Positions 8,154-15,446 of a DNA stretch of 64,000 nucleotides are shown here, piece after piece. The stretch comes from Pseudomonas fluorescens. Lineage in GTDB: Bacteria > Pseudomonadota > Gammaproteobacteria > Pseudomonadales > Pseudomonadaceae. The notes beneath the pieces are model-generated. The model was not told where the DNA came from and ran no database searches. It was given only the letters and a program-made list of their open reading frames with translations. The stretch spans positions 1 to 64,000 of the forward strand of contig NZ_CABVIX010000001.1 of NCBI RefSeq assembly GCF_902498185.1, written 5' to 3'. Position numbers and translations under genes: made by a program. Positions within the stretch are counted from its first letter, which is position 1. Each line of letters opens with the position of its first letter.

Positions 8154-10208
8154 ATGGCCAACACGGATGCCTTGAAGCAACGGGGCGTGCCGCGCCCCTT
8201 CTCGCCGACGCTCAGATCTCACCTGGCCTACACGCTGCTGTGTGCCCTGGTGATCATGCTCATGCTCAGCCTGGTCCGCCTCGGCCTGCTGGTCTACAAC
8301 AGCGACATGATCGGCGATACGCCCTACGCCACCGTTGCCGAGGGCTTCCTCAACGGCCTGCGCTTCGACCTGCGCGTCGTGGTCTACCTGAGCATCCCGC
8401 TGCTGCTGGCGGTGCTGTCGCCCTGGGCCATGGCCAGGCGCGGTTTCTTCCGCCTGTGGCTGACCCTCGCCGCCAGTGTGGTGATGTTCCTCGGCCTGGT
8501 CGAGATGGACTTCTACCGTGAGTTCCACCAGCGCCTCAACGGCCTGGTCTTCCAGTACATCAAGGAAGACCCCAAGACCGTCATGAGCATGCTCTGGTAC
8601 GGCTTTCCCGTGGTGCGCTACCTGCTGGCCTGGGTGTTCGGCACCTGGCTGCTGAGCCTGCTGTTCAAGGGTATCGACCGCCTGACCCGGGGCCAGAACG
8701 CGCCCGCCGTACCGTGGTACAACCGTCTGGCCGTGTTCATGGTGATCCTGCTGGTGGCCGTGATCGCCGCCCGTGGCACCCTGCGCCAGGGCCCGCCGAT
8801 GCGCTGGGGCGATGCCTTCACCACCGATTCGAACTTCATCAACCAGCTGGGCCTGAACGGCACGCTGACCCTGATCGATGCCGCCCACAGCCGCTTCGGC
8901 GAAGACCGCGCCAAGGTCTGGAAGGCCACCCTCGACCCCGTCGTGGCCCAGCAGAGCGTGCGCGACCTGCTGCTGACCCCCAGCGAACGCCTGGTCGACG
9001 CCGACAGCGCCGCGATCCGCCGCGACTTCACCCCGCCCGCCGACCGCACCCTGCCGATCAAGAACGTGGTGGTGATCCTCATGGAGAGCTTCGCCGGTCA
9101 CTCGGTAGGCGCCCTGGGCAGCCAGAACAACATCACCCCGTACTTCGACGAGCTGGCCAAGGAGGGGCTGCTGTTCGACCGTTTCTTCTCCAACGGCACC
9201 CATACCCACCAGGGCATGTTCGCCACCATGGCGTGCTTCCCCAACCTGCCGGGCTTCGAGTACCTGATGCAGACCCCCGAGGGCGGCCACAAGCTGTCGG
9301 GCCTGCCGGCGCTGCTCAGTGCCCGTGACTATGACGACGTGTATGTCTACAACGGTGATTTCGCCTGGGACAACCAGTCCGGTTTCTTCGGCAACCAGGG
9401 CATGACCACCTTTATCGGCCGTAACGACTTCGTCAATCCGGTGTTCTCCGATCCGACCTGGGGCGTGTCCGACCAGGACATGTTCGACCGCGCCGCCCAG
9501 GAGTTGTCTGGCACCTACGGCAAGAAGCCGTTCTACGCGCTGCTGCAGACGCTCTCCAACCACACCCCGTACGCACTGCCCAAGGACTTGCCGGTCGAAC
9601 CTGTGACCGGCCAGGGCCGCCTGGACGAGCACCTCACCGCCATGCGCTACTCGGACTGGGCGCTGGGGCAGTTCTTCGAGAAGGCGCGCAAGGCGCCGTA
9701 CTTCAACGAGACGCTGTTCGTCATCGTCGGCGACCATGGCTTTGGCAACCACCAGCAGGTCACCGAACTCGACCTGGGCCGCTTCAACGTGCCGCTGCTG
9801 CTGATCGCCCCAGGCATCCAGGGCAAGTTCGGCGCGGTCGACCACACCGTCGGCACCCAGGTCGATATCGTCCCGACCATCATGGGCCGCCTGGGCGGCG
9901 AGACCCGCCACCAGTGCTGGGGACGCGACTTGCTCAACCTGCCGGCAGGCGATGAAGGCGTTGGCATGATCAAGCCCTCGGGCAGCGAGCAGATCGTCGG
10001 CCTGGTGCAAGGGGACCGCATCCTGATCGAGTCCAAGGACATGACCCCGCGCCTGTACCGCTACCAGCTGGGGCGCGAATTCAAGGCCGAGCCGATTGAA
10101 AGCCCGGACCAGCCCGAGATGCTGAAAAAGCTCGAGGCCTACATCCAGACAGCGACCAAGAGCCTGCTGGACAACACCGCCGGTGTGGTACACGGCATGC
10201 CTGAGTAG
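8154..10208 (+). CDS. LtaS-type membrane sulfatase-fold phosphoglycerol transferase
   Basis: A 684-residue protein with about five N-terminal transmembrane helices (residues ~20-215) and a large periplasmic alkaline-phosphatase/sulfatase-fold domain from about 300. The metal site begins with NVVVILMESFAGHSVGAL, the catalytic threonine lies in SNGTHTHQGMFA, and VGDHGFGNH supplies later ligands. This matches the lipoteichoic-acid-synthase family; Gram-negative members transfer phosphoglycerol from phosphatidylglycerol to periplasmic glucans or are of unknown substrate. The exact acceptor is not known here. A strong terminator follows, so it appears monocistronic. Confidence 0.9.
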   Translation: MANTDALKQRGVPRPFSPTLRSHLAYTLLCALVIMLMLSLVRLGLLVYNSDMIGDTPYATVAEGFLNGLRFDLRVVVYLSIPLLLAVLSPWAMARRGFFRLWLTLAASVVMFLGLVEMDFYREFHQRLNGLVFQYIKEDPKTVMSMLWYGFPVVRYLLAWVFGTWLLSLLFKGIDRLTRGQNAPAVPWYNRLAVFMVILLVAVIAARGTLRQGPPMRWGDAFTTDSNFINQLGLNGTLTLIDAAHSRFGEDRAKVWKATLDPVVAQQSVRDLLLTPSERLVDADSAAIRRDFTPPADRTLPIKNVVVILMESFAGHSVGALGSQNNITPYFDELAKEGLLFDRFFSNGTHTHQGMFATMACFPNLPGFEYLMQTPEGGHKLSGLPALLSARDYDDVYVYNGDFAWDNQSGFFGNQGMTTFIGRNDFVNPVFSDPTWGVSDQDMFDRAAQELSGTYGKKPFYALLQTLSNHTPYALPKDLPVEPVTGQGRLDEHLTAMRYSDWALGQFFEKARKAPYFNETLFVIVGDHGFGNHQQVTELDLGRFNVPLLLIAPGIQGKFGAVDHTVGTQVDIVPTIMGRLGGETRHQCWGRDLLNLPAGDEGVGMIKPSGSEQIVGLVQGDRILIESKDMTPRLYRYQLGREFKAEPIESPDQPEMLKKLEAYIQTATKSLLDNTAGVVHGMPE

Positions 10209-10222
10209 GCTTGAAGGTCCAG

Positions 10223-10257
10223 AAAAGGCTCGCCGGGTAACCGGCGGGCCTTTTTTT
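10223..10257 (+). terminator. Rho-independent terminator of the LtaS-type gene
   Basis: GC-rich stem ggctcgccgg/ccggcgggcc with a short gtaa loop, preceded by A4 and followed by T7, beginning 15 bases after the stop codon. Confidence 0.9.
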
Positions 10258-10353
10258 GTCCGCCTGTGCAGGCGCGCTGAACATTCACATGGGCCGGGGG
10301 TCAGCTTAGGACCAGCTGCATTCACCTGATGTTCTTTGATTGAGGGCTATTCA

Positions 10354-10590
10354 ATGAAAGAGTGGGAAGTCATCTTCGCCAACCAGAAAGGCGAGCCGAC
10401 CTCGTTAATGATTTCCTCGGAGCAGCAACCCAGTGAGGAGGAGGCCGCGCGGGCCATCCGCTCGCAGCTGTTTCCGCTGCTGGTTGAACTGGACCTGAAC
10501 GACTTCCAGGATCGAGCCCATTCCCCGACAGCGCGCTGGCTCAAGGAGCAGAACGGCGTGTCCATCAGCTCCATCTCGCCGCGGCCTTGA
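10354..10590 (+). CDS. Small hypothetical protein
   Basis: A 78-residue protein (start MKEWEVIFANQKGEP) with a strand-rich N-terminus, an acidic helix (PSEEEAARAIRSQLFPLLVEL) and a Ser/Pro-rich tail. No family recognised. GAGGG lies 7 bases before the ATG at 10354; the earlier in-frame codon (TTG at 10336) overlaps that ribosome site and is not used. The 179-bp gap downstream, up to the RraB-family gene, holds no gene I can support. Confidence 0.7.
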   Translation: MKEWEVIFANQKGEPTSLMISSEQQPSEEEAARAIRSQLFPLLVELDLNDFQDRAHSPTARWLKEQNGVSISSISPRP

Positions 10591-10769
10591 GCGTACGCGT
10601 GCTGGCGCAGGATACAGGCTGACGCTAGTCTCCACCCTGCGCGGGTCATTTCAGCAGGCCGCGCTTTTTCATCGCGTCTCGCATCAGCTCGACTGCCTGG
10701 CCCTTCACCCGTGCCAGGCAGGTGCCCAGTGCACCACAAGTCATCCATCGTATTGCCGGAGGACGAAGC

Positions 10770-11102
10770 ATGAGCAGCCAGAACGACGACATCAGCAGCA
10801 ATGTTCTTCGCCAGATGAAAGCTGGCGGTTTTGATTTCAGCCGCATCCATCCGATCGAGTTCTATGCAGTGTTTCCGGACGAGGACCGGGCGCGCCGTGC
10901 CGCGGGCAAGTTCCGTGGCGAATCGCTCAAGGCCCAGGTGTGGGAGCTTGACGATGGCGGGTGGCACCTTGAGTTGAGCAAGTTGATGTTCGCTACCTAT
11001 GGGGGCATCGGGGAGTTCGAGCAGGACTTCGAGTCGGTGATCGGGCCGCTCGGTGGAGAGGTGGAAGGGTGGGGCGTGAAGCAGGAAAGGCCGGTGGCCT
11101 GA
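10770..11102 (+). CDS. RraB-family protein (regulator of ribonuclease E activity B)
   Basis: A 110-residue soluble protein. The segment HPIEFYAVFPDEDRARRAAGKF and the following strand (AQVWELDDGGWHLELSKLM) match the RraB domain, which in E. coli binds RNase E and inhibits RNA decay. E. coli RraB is somewhat longer and has an acidic N-terminus; here the N-terminal ~20 residues are only moderately acidic. The start at 10770 has GGAGGA 5-7 bases upstream. Whether it acts on RNase E in this organism is inference from the family. Confidence 0.75.
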   Translation: MSSQNDDISSNVLRQMKAGGFDFSRIHPIEFYAVFPDEDRARRAAGKFRGESLKAQVWELDDGGWHLELSKLMFATYGGIGEFEQDFESVIGPLGGEVEGWGVKQERPVA

Positions 11103-11127
11103 TCCTGCATCGGTGGTGGTGGTCCCA

Positions 11128-11147
11128 TTCGCTGGCTTGCCAGCGAA
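11128..11147. repeat. REP-like stem-loop between convergent genes
   Basis: The arms ttcgctgg (11128-11135) and ccagcgaa (11140-11147) form an 8-bp hairpin between the RraB-family gene and the convergent cytochrome gene. The same core (cgccagcga) appears in the REP-like element at the left end of the window. Confidence 0.55.
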
Positions 11148-11164
11148 CAGGGTCACCACGGACC

Positions 11165-11965
11165 TCAAGGCCGCCGCCCCGCCATATGCCCCAGATATCC
11201 AATCAACGCATCCAGCTGCGCATCACTCAGCACATCGACCCCAAACCCCGGCATCTTCGCCTGCGGCCAGCGCCGCAGGCTCTGCGGGTCGCGGATGAAC
11301 GCGCGCAGATACCCTGGCTGGAAATACTCGGTCGGGTTATGCGGCACATTCAGGTCCGGCCCCAGCTGAGCGTCCCCCGCACCATTGAGCCGGTGGCACG
11401 CCAGGCAGTTCTGCTGGAACAGCGCAAACCCCTGGCGAATCGGATCGTCCTTCGCCAACCCAGGCGCCGGCAACAGGGCGGGAAAACGCTGCGCCACCGC
11501 CGCTAGCCGACGAATGCTCGCCACCTGGAACGGCCACTGCTCGGGGCGTATGCCGCTGGCCTGTGGGTCGGTCCAGACCAGGTAGAAAGGCCCGGCGCTC
11601 GGCTTGCCCTTGCCCAGTGCGGGCCAGGGGTGGGCGGGGTCTTCGATGGCCAGCCAGGCGCGTGCCGGGCCCGCCTGCAGCAATGGGGCAGCCGGCATCT
11701 CGGCGGCAAAGCCGTCCAGCGCCACCGCCTGCAAGTGATCGCTGTCGCTCACGCCCTCGAGCAACGCCGACAGGGGCACGGCGCGATACTGCATCGGCCG
11801 CTTGTAGGTAACATCGTGCGCAATGCTGATGTCCCTGGCCTGCGGGTGCGCGAGCAAGGTCTCGGTCTGCCACTGGCGGGTGGCATCGCCGAGATCGAGC
11901 GTCAACTGCGCGGCCAAAGCTGGCACGCAGATGAATAACAGCAGCAGGGCTAGGCAGCGGCGCAT
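11165..11965 (-). CDS. Periplasmic c-type cytochrome with N-terminal molybdopterin-oxidoreductase-like domain
   Basis: A 266-residue exported protein: signal peptide MRRCLALLLLFICVPALAA, then about 150 residues containing YRAVPLSALLEGV and PFYLVWTDPQ, which resemble the sulfite-oxidase-type molybdopterin fold but without an obvious cofactor cysteine. A C-terminal cytochrome c domain follows (~165-266). The heme site is CLACH in QQNCLACHRLNGAG, and the distal Met is probably in KMPGFGVDVLSD. It is probably an electron carrier in the periplasm; the partner is unknown. It is a single gene, convergent with the RraB-family gene. Confidence 0.82.
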   Translation of the reverse strand: MRRCLALLLLFICVPALAAQLTLDLGDATRQWQTETLLAHPQARDISIAHDVTYKRPMQYRAVPLSALLEGVSDSDHLQAVALDGFAAEMPAAPLLQAGPARAWLAIEDPAHPWPALGKGKPSAGPFYLVWTDPQASGIRPEQWPFQVASIRRLAAVAQRFPALLPAPGLAKDDPIRQGFALFQQNCLACHRLNGAGDAQLGPDLNVPHNPTEYFQPGYLRAFIRDPQSLRRWPQAKMPGFGVDVLSDAQLDALIGYLGHMAGRRP

Positions 11966-12030
11966 GGACCATCTCCAACCATCAGGGTCGGCAGATTACC
12001 TGTGTGCGGCGCGGCTACGCCACAAGAGCG

Positions 12031-12126
12031 TCATCCAAAGAGCCGCGTCAAGTTCGGCAGGATGAGCAGCACAGTGGTGGCGAACAGAATGAGTCCGGCC
12101 TGGCGAAATTTCGATTGTCTGAACAT
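12031..12126 (-). CDS. 31-residue small membrane protein
   Basis: A tiny protein (MFRQSKFRQAGLILFATTVL then LILPNLTRLFG): a basic N-terminus followed by one hydrophobic helix. AGGCGG sits 7 bases before the ATG at 12126. The same frame is open upstream to 12303, but that part is Arg-rich and lacks a ribosome site. Short single-helix proteins with this basic-then-hydrophobic layout ending in a Leu-Phe-Gly-like tail occur in other pseudomonads. Function unknown. Confidence 0.5.
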   Translation of the reverse strand: MFRQSKFRQAGLILFATTVLLILPNLTRLFG

Positions 12127-12490
12127 GGCAAACCGCCTATTTGTTGTTATTCCTGAATGCCTGATAGCTTCCTTGTCGGAGCGGGTCGATAGCAGTCTGC
12201 GCCCCCTGACGCCCCATGACTGCGTGCCTCTTCTGTGGATATAAACCACTCGACGGGTCGACGTTACCCTTCCCTGAGAACAATTTGTTATAAGAGCATT
12301 CAAAACAGTTGTTTTTCAGCTATGAAGTGAATCCGCCATCGCTGTGTATCCCTGACTAGAGAGCCGCAGTCGCTGCCTCTGTAAAACTGCCGTCAGGCTA
12401 CCGTTCGTCAGTGCATCCTACTTGCTTGTCATGCGTATTCGCGGCAGGCTTCGCACGGTTATCCCGTCAATGTCGTTCAGGACTATCCCT
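12127..12490. other. Intergenic region, no gene seen
   Basis: This 364-bp divergent gap holds no supported gene. A TATAAG hexamer at about 12289-12294 could belong to a promoter. No Anr/FNR, Fur or other classical operator was found by eye. Confidence 0.5.
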
Positions 12491-13213
12491 ATGTCGTTAC
12501 GCATTTGCATCCTGGAAACCGATGTCCTGCGACCCGAGCTGGTCGAGCAGTACCAGGGCTACGGAAGGATGTTCGAGCAGCTGTTTTCGCGTCAGCCGAT
12601 CGCCGCCGAGTTCCGCGTCTACAACGTGATGAACGGCGAGTATCCCGAGGCGCACGAAGTCTTCGATGCCTATCTAGTGACTGGCAGCAAGGCGGATTCG
12701 TTCGGTTCGGATCCCTGGATCGAAACCCTGAAGACGTATTTGCTTGACCGCTACGCGCGCGGCGACAAGTTGCTGGGCGTGTGCTTCGGGCACCAGTTGC
12801 TGGCCCTGCTGCTGGGCGGCAAGAGCGAGCGAGCCAGCCAGGGCTGGGGCGTAGGCATTCATCGCTACCAGCTGGCGGCCCATGCGCCGTGGATGGACCC
12901 TCAGGTGGCCGAGCTGACGATGCTGATCAGTCATCAGGACCAGGTCACGTCGCTGCCTGAAGAAGCCACGGTGATTGCCTCCAGCGATTTCTGCCCGTTC
13001 GCGGCGTACCACATTCGTGATCAGGTGCTGTGTTTCCAGGGTCATCCGGAGTTCGTGCACGATTATTCGCGTGCGCTGCTTGAGGCCCGGCAGCAGCATC
13101 TGGGGGATGAGGTGTATCAGCGGGCCTTGGCAAGCCTGTCCGAGAGTCACCAGGGCGATCTGGTGGGCGAGTGGATGTTGCGGTTCGTGGGGCACCCGCG
13201 CAAGGGCCTATAG
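12491..13213 (+). CDS. Class I glutamine amidotransferase-like protein
   Basis: A 240-residue soluble enzyme of the class I GATase fold. The nucleophile elbow is GVCFGHQ (Cys about residue 99) and the catalytic His-Glu pair is in CFQGHPEF. The protein stands alone, without a synthetase domain, like the GMP-synthase-glutaminase-like proteins that hydrolyse gamma-glutamyl compounds; the substrate is unknown. The start at 12491 has AGGA 9 bases upstream; an in-frame ATG at 12422 would add 23 residues of no family resemblance. The 3' end overlaps the convergent corA by 6 bp. Confidence 0.85.
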   Translation: MSLRICILETDVLRPELVEQYQGYGRMFEQLFSRQPIAAEFRVYNVMNGEYPEAHEVFDAYLVTGSKADSFGSDPWIETLKTYLLDRYARGDKLLGVCFGHQLLALLLGGKSERASQGWGVGIHRYQLAAHAPWMDPQVAELTMLISHQDQVTSLPEEATVIASSDFCPFAAYHIRDQVLCFQGHPEFVHDYSRALLEARQQHLGDEVYQRALASLSESHQGDLVGEWMLRFVGHPRKGL

Positions 13214-14179
13214 CCACCCCGAACGCTTGAAACTCGCGAACAGCGCGGTGCACCCGGTAGCGATAAACCCCAGCACCGCGAAATACCCGTAATGCCAGGT
13301 CAACTCCGGCATGTTCTCGAAGTTCATCCCGTAGATCCCGGCCACCGCGGTGGGAAACGCCAGGATCGCCGCCCAGGCGGCGAACTTGCGCTGCAGGATG
13401 CTCTGGCGCGAAGACTCCAGCAGCATGCCGATCTCGATGGTCTGGCTGGCGATGTCACGGATGCTCGACAGGTCTTCCATCTGCCGCGTCACGTGAATCT
13501 GCACGTCCCGAAAGTACGGGCGCATGTTCTTGTCGATGAACGGGAAGCTCAGGCGCTGCAGCTCTTCACTGATCTCGACCATGGGCGCCACGTGCCGGCG
13601 CAGGCGCAGGATGTCGCGGCGCAAGCTGTGCAGGCGCTGGATGTCCTGTTCCCTGAGCGAGGCACCGAGCACGCTCTGTTCCAGTTCCTCGATCTCGCCG
13701 TGAATGGCCTCGCTGACGGGCTGGTAGTTCTCGGTCACGAAGTCGAGCAGGGCGTACAGCACGAAATCCTCACCGTGCTCGAGCAGCAGCGGGCGTGCTT
13801 CGCAGCGTTGGCGCACCAGGGCGTAGGATTTGGAGTGGCCATTGCGGCAGGTGATCACATAGCCGTTGCCAGCAAAGATGTGTGTCTCGATGAACTCCAG
13901 GCGGCCGTCCTGGCGCACCGGTGAATACGTGACGATGAACAGCGCGTCACCAAAGGTCTCGAGCTTGGGCCGGCTGTGTTTTTCGAGTGCGTCCTCGATG
14001 GCCAGTTCGTGCAGGTTGAACTGGCGCTGCAGCGTGGCCAGTTCCTCGGCGTTGGGCTCCTCCAGGCCGATCCAGACGAAGTGCCCAGGCTTGCGGGCCC
14101 ATTCGCTGCCCTCGTCGATGTTGATATTGGTGACTTTTCTGCCGGCGCTGTACACCGCCGCTGCGACGACTCGACCCAT
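13208..14179 (-). CDS. corA: CorA-family magnesium/cobalt transporter
   Basis: A 323-residue protein with a large cytoplasmic alpha/beta domain, a long stalk helix (about 190-265) and two C-terminal transmembrane helices. The signature YGMNFENMPEL lies between them, at the pore mouth. It forms pentameric channels for Mg2+ and sometimes Co2+ or Zn2+. The C-terminal basic tail SFKRSGWL is typical. Pseudomonads have several CorA-like proteins, so the gene symbol is by family. It stands alone, convergent with the amidotransferase. Confidence 0.88.
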   Translation of the reverse strand: MGRVVAAAVYSAGRKVTNINIDEGSEWARKPGHFVWIGLEEPNAEELATLQRQFNLHELAIEDALEKHSRPKLETFGDALFIVTYSPVRQDGRLEFIETHIFAGNGYVITCRNGHSKSYALVRQRCEARPLLLEHGEDFVLYALLDFVTENYQPVSEAIHGEIEELEQSVLGASLREQDIQRLHSLRRDILRLRRHVAPMVEISEELQRLSFPFIDKNMRPYFRDVQIHVTRQMEDLSSIRDIASQTIEIGMLLESSRQSILQRKFAAWAAILAFPTAVAGIYGMNFENMPELTWHYGYFAVLGFIATGCTALFASFKRSGWL

Positions 14180-14244
14180 GGGCTGGTACTTCCTCGGTTG
14201 ATCCCGACTACAGCTTGGTCGGTGTCGCGCCAGAGAGCAACCGT

Positions 14245-14934
14245 CTAGCCCAGTGCCTGCTGATCGAGCGCGATCGCGTTCTGGAGGGTCTCCAGCAGCG
14301 CCTTGCGCACTTTGAGCTTGGTGTTCTTGTGCGCCAGCATGTTGATCTTCTTCAGCTCGCGGGCTGCGGACAGCGCGGCCTCTTGCAGTTGCTCGGCCGG
14401 AACCACCTTGTCGAGAAAGCCTGCGTCCACCGCACCGTGCGGATCGAAGACTTCCGCGTTGATCACCGAACGGTGGAAGGCCGAGCGGCGCAGGCGGTCG
14501 CGGGCCAGTTCGATGCCCGCGTGGTGCATGGTCATGCCGATCTGGACTTCATTGAGGCAGATCTTGTACGGGCCCTCCACCCCGATGCGATAGTCGGCCG
14601 ACAGCAGCAGGAAGGCGCCCTTGGCCACGGCATTGCCTGGGCAGGCGACCACGATGGGGAAGGGATGGGAAAGCATCCTGCGGGCCAGGGTAGAGCCGGC
14701 GGTGACCAGCGCGACCGCTTCGGTGGGCCCTGAAGTCATGACCTTCAGGTCATAGCCGCCAGACAGAATGCCTGGCTGGCCGGTGATGATCACCACGGCG
14801 CGTTCCTGGGCGGCGCGGTCCAGGGCTGCATTGAACGCGGTGATGACCTCGGGTGAAATGGCGTTGACCTTGCCGTTGTTCAGGGTCAGCGTCGCGATGC
14901 CGTCTTCGGCGTGGTAGGTGATGAGCTCGCTCAT
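14245..14934 (-). CDS. Crotonase / enoyl-CoA hydratase-isomerase family protein
   Basis: A 229-residue cytoplasmic enzyme of the crotonase fold. It starts MSELITYHAEDGIATLTLNN and carries NAISPEVITAFNAAL and the oxyanion-hole segment GQPGILSGGYDLKVM. The second oxyanion strand is VVACPGNAVAKGAFLLLSADYR. The usual catalytic Glu pair of enoyl-CoA hydratases is not clearly present, so it may act as a thioesterase or isomerase rather than a hydratase. It is a little short for the family (typically ~255). Single gene, ending 65 bp from the corA start. Confidence 0.85.
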   Translation of the reverse strand: MSELITYHAEDGIATLTLNNGKVNAISPEVITAFNAALDRAAQERAVVIITGQPGILSGGYDLKVMTSGPTEAVALVTAGSTLARRMLSHPFPIVVACPGNAVAKGAFLLLSADYRIGVEGPYKICLNEVQIGMTMHHAGIELARDRLRRSAFHRSVINAEVFDPHGAVDAGFLDKVVPAEQLQEAALSAARELKKINMLAHKNTKLKVRKALLETLQNAIALDQQALG

Positions 14935-15082
14935 GACAGGGTCCTTTGGGTGGCGTGCTTGGGAGGGCGTGGGCCGACGTTACTGAGCCATTGGCACCAG
15001 GTAAAGCGGGAAGCAGAAGCGCTTGATAGATTGGCAGCATTGCCACGTTGGCTTAAGCGCATGAAAATTCTGAAAAAAAGCT

Positions 15083-15111
15083 TTGCCATCCGAGAGGCTT
15101 TCGACTACATT
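15083..15111 (+). promoter_or_regulatory. Promoter of tRNA-Ser
   Basis: TTGCCA (15083-15088), a 17-bp spacer and TACATT (15106-15111) form a sigma-70 promoter. The start site would be near 15118, in a GC-rich discriminator (agcgcgcc) typical of stringently controlled stable-RNA promoters, about 30 bp before the tRNA. Confidence 0.65.
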
Positions 15112-15148
15112 AGCGCGCCTCGACAGGCTGAATGGCTTGAAGAGAAAC

Positions 15149-15238
15149 GGTGAAGTGTCCGAGTGGCTGAAGGAGCACGCCTGGAAAGTGTGTATACAGG
15201 AAACTGTATCAAGGGTTCGAATCCCTTCTTCACCGCCA
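15149..15238 (+). tRNA. tRNA-Ser(GGA)
   Basis: A 90-nt class II tRNA with acceptor stem ggtgaag/cttcacc, discriminator G, encoded CCA (15236-15238), a long variable arm (tgtatacaggaaactgtatc) and T-loop ggttcgaatcc. The anticodon loop ctggaaa gives GGA, which reads UCC and UCU serine codons. Confidence 0.97.
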
Positions 15239-15244
15239 TATTCG

Positions 15245-15279
15245 AAAGCCCCCGTACCGAAAGGTGCGGGGGCTTTTTT
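15245..15279 (+). terminator. Terminator of tRNA-Ser
   Basis: A stem aagcccccgtacc / ggtgcgggggctt with a gaaa loop, followed by a T-run, starting 7 bases after the tRNA. Confidence 0.9.
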
Positions 15280-15317
15280 GTTGTGCGTGTTTTACTGATT
15301 GCTGCGGTGACAAGGCT

Positions 15318-15408
15318 GGCCTCTTCGCGGCTAAAGCCGCTCACACAGATTCCAGCGCTACGCTAGGCGAGGCACGCTCCATCCGGGGGGCTTGCCAGCG
15401 AAGAGGCC
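15318..15408. repeat. Inverted REP pair
   Basis: Two head-to-head REP copies with 11-bp matching arms (ggcctcttcgc at 15318-15328, gcgaagaggcc at 15398-15408), each with its own inner palindrome, for example cgcggctaaagccgc. A perfect 8-bp hairpin (aggcctgc/gcaggcct, 15409-15428) follows and sits 19 bp past the stop of the receptor gene. Confidence 0.75.
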
Positions 15409-15446
15409 AGGCCTGCCACCGCAGGCCTGAGCCCTGGCAGCTGGCA

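Noticed and set aside
8031..10325. 764-codon open frame on the minus strand opposite the LtaS-type gene
   Set aside because: It is a His/Gly/Gln-rich mirror of a GC-rich gene with clear sulfatase-fold motifs on the plus strand; no family resemblance of its own.
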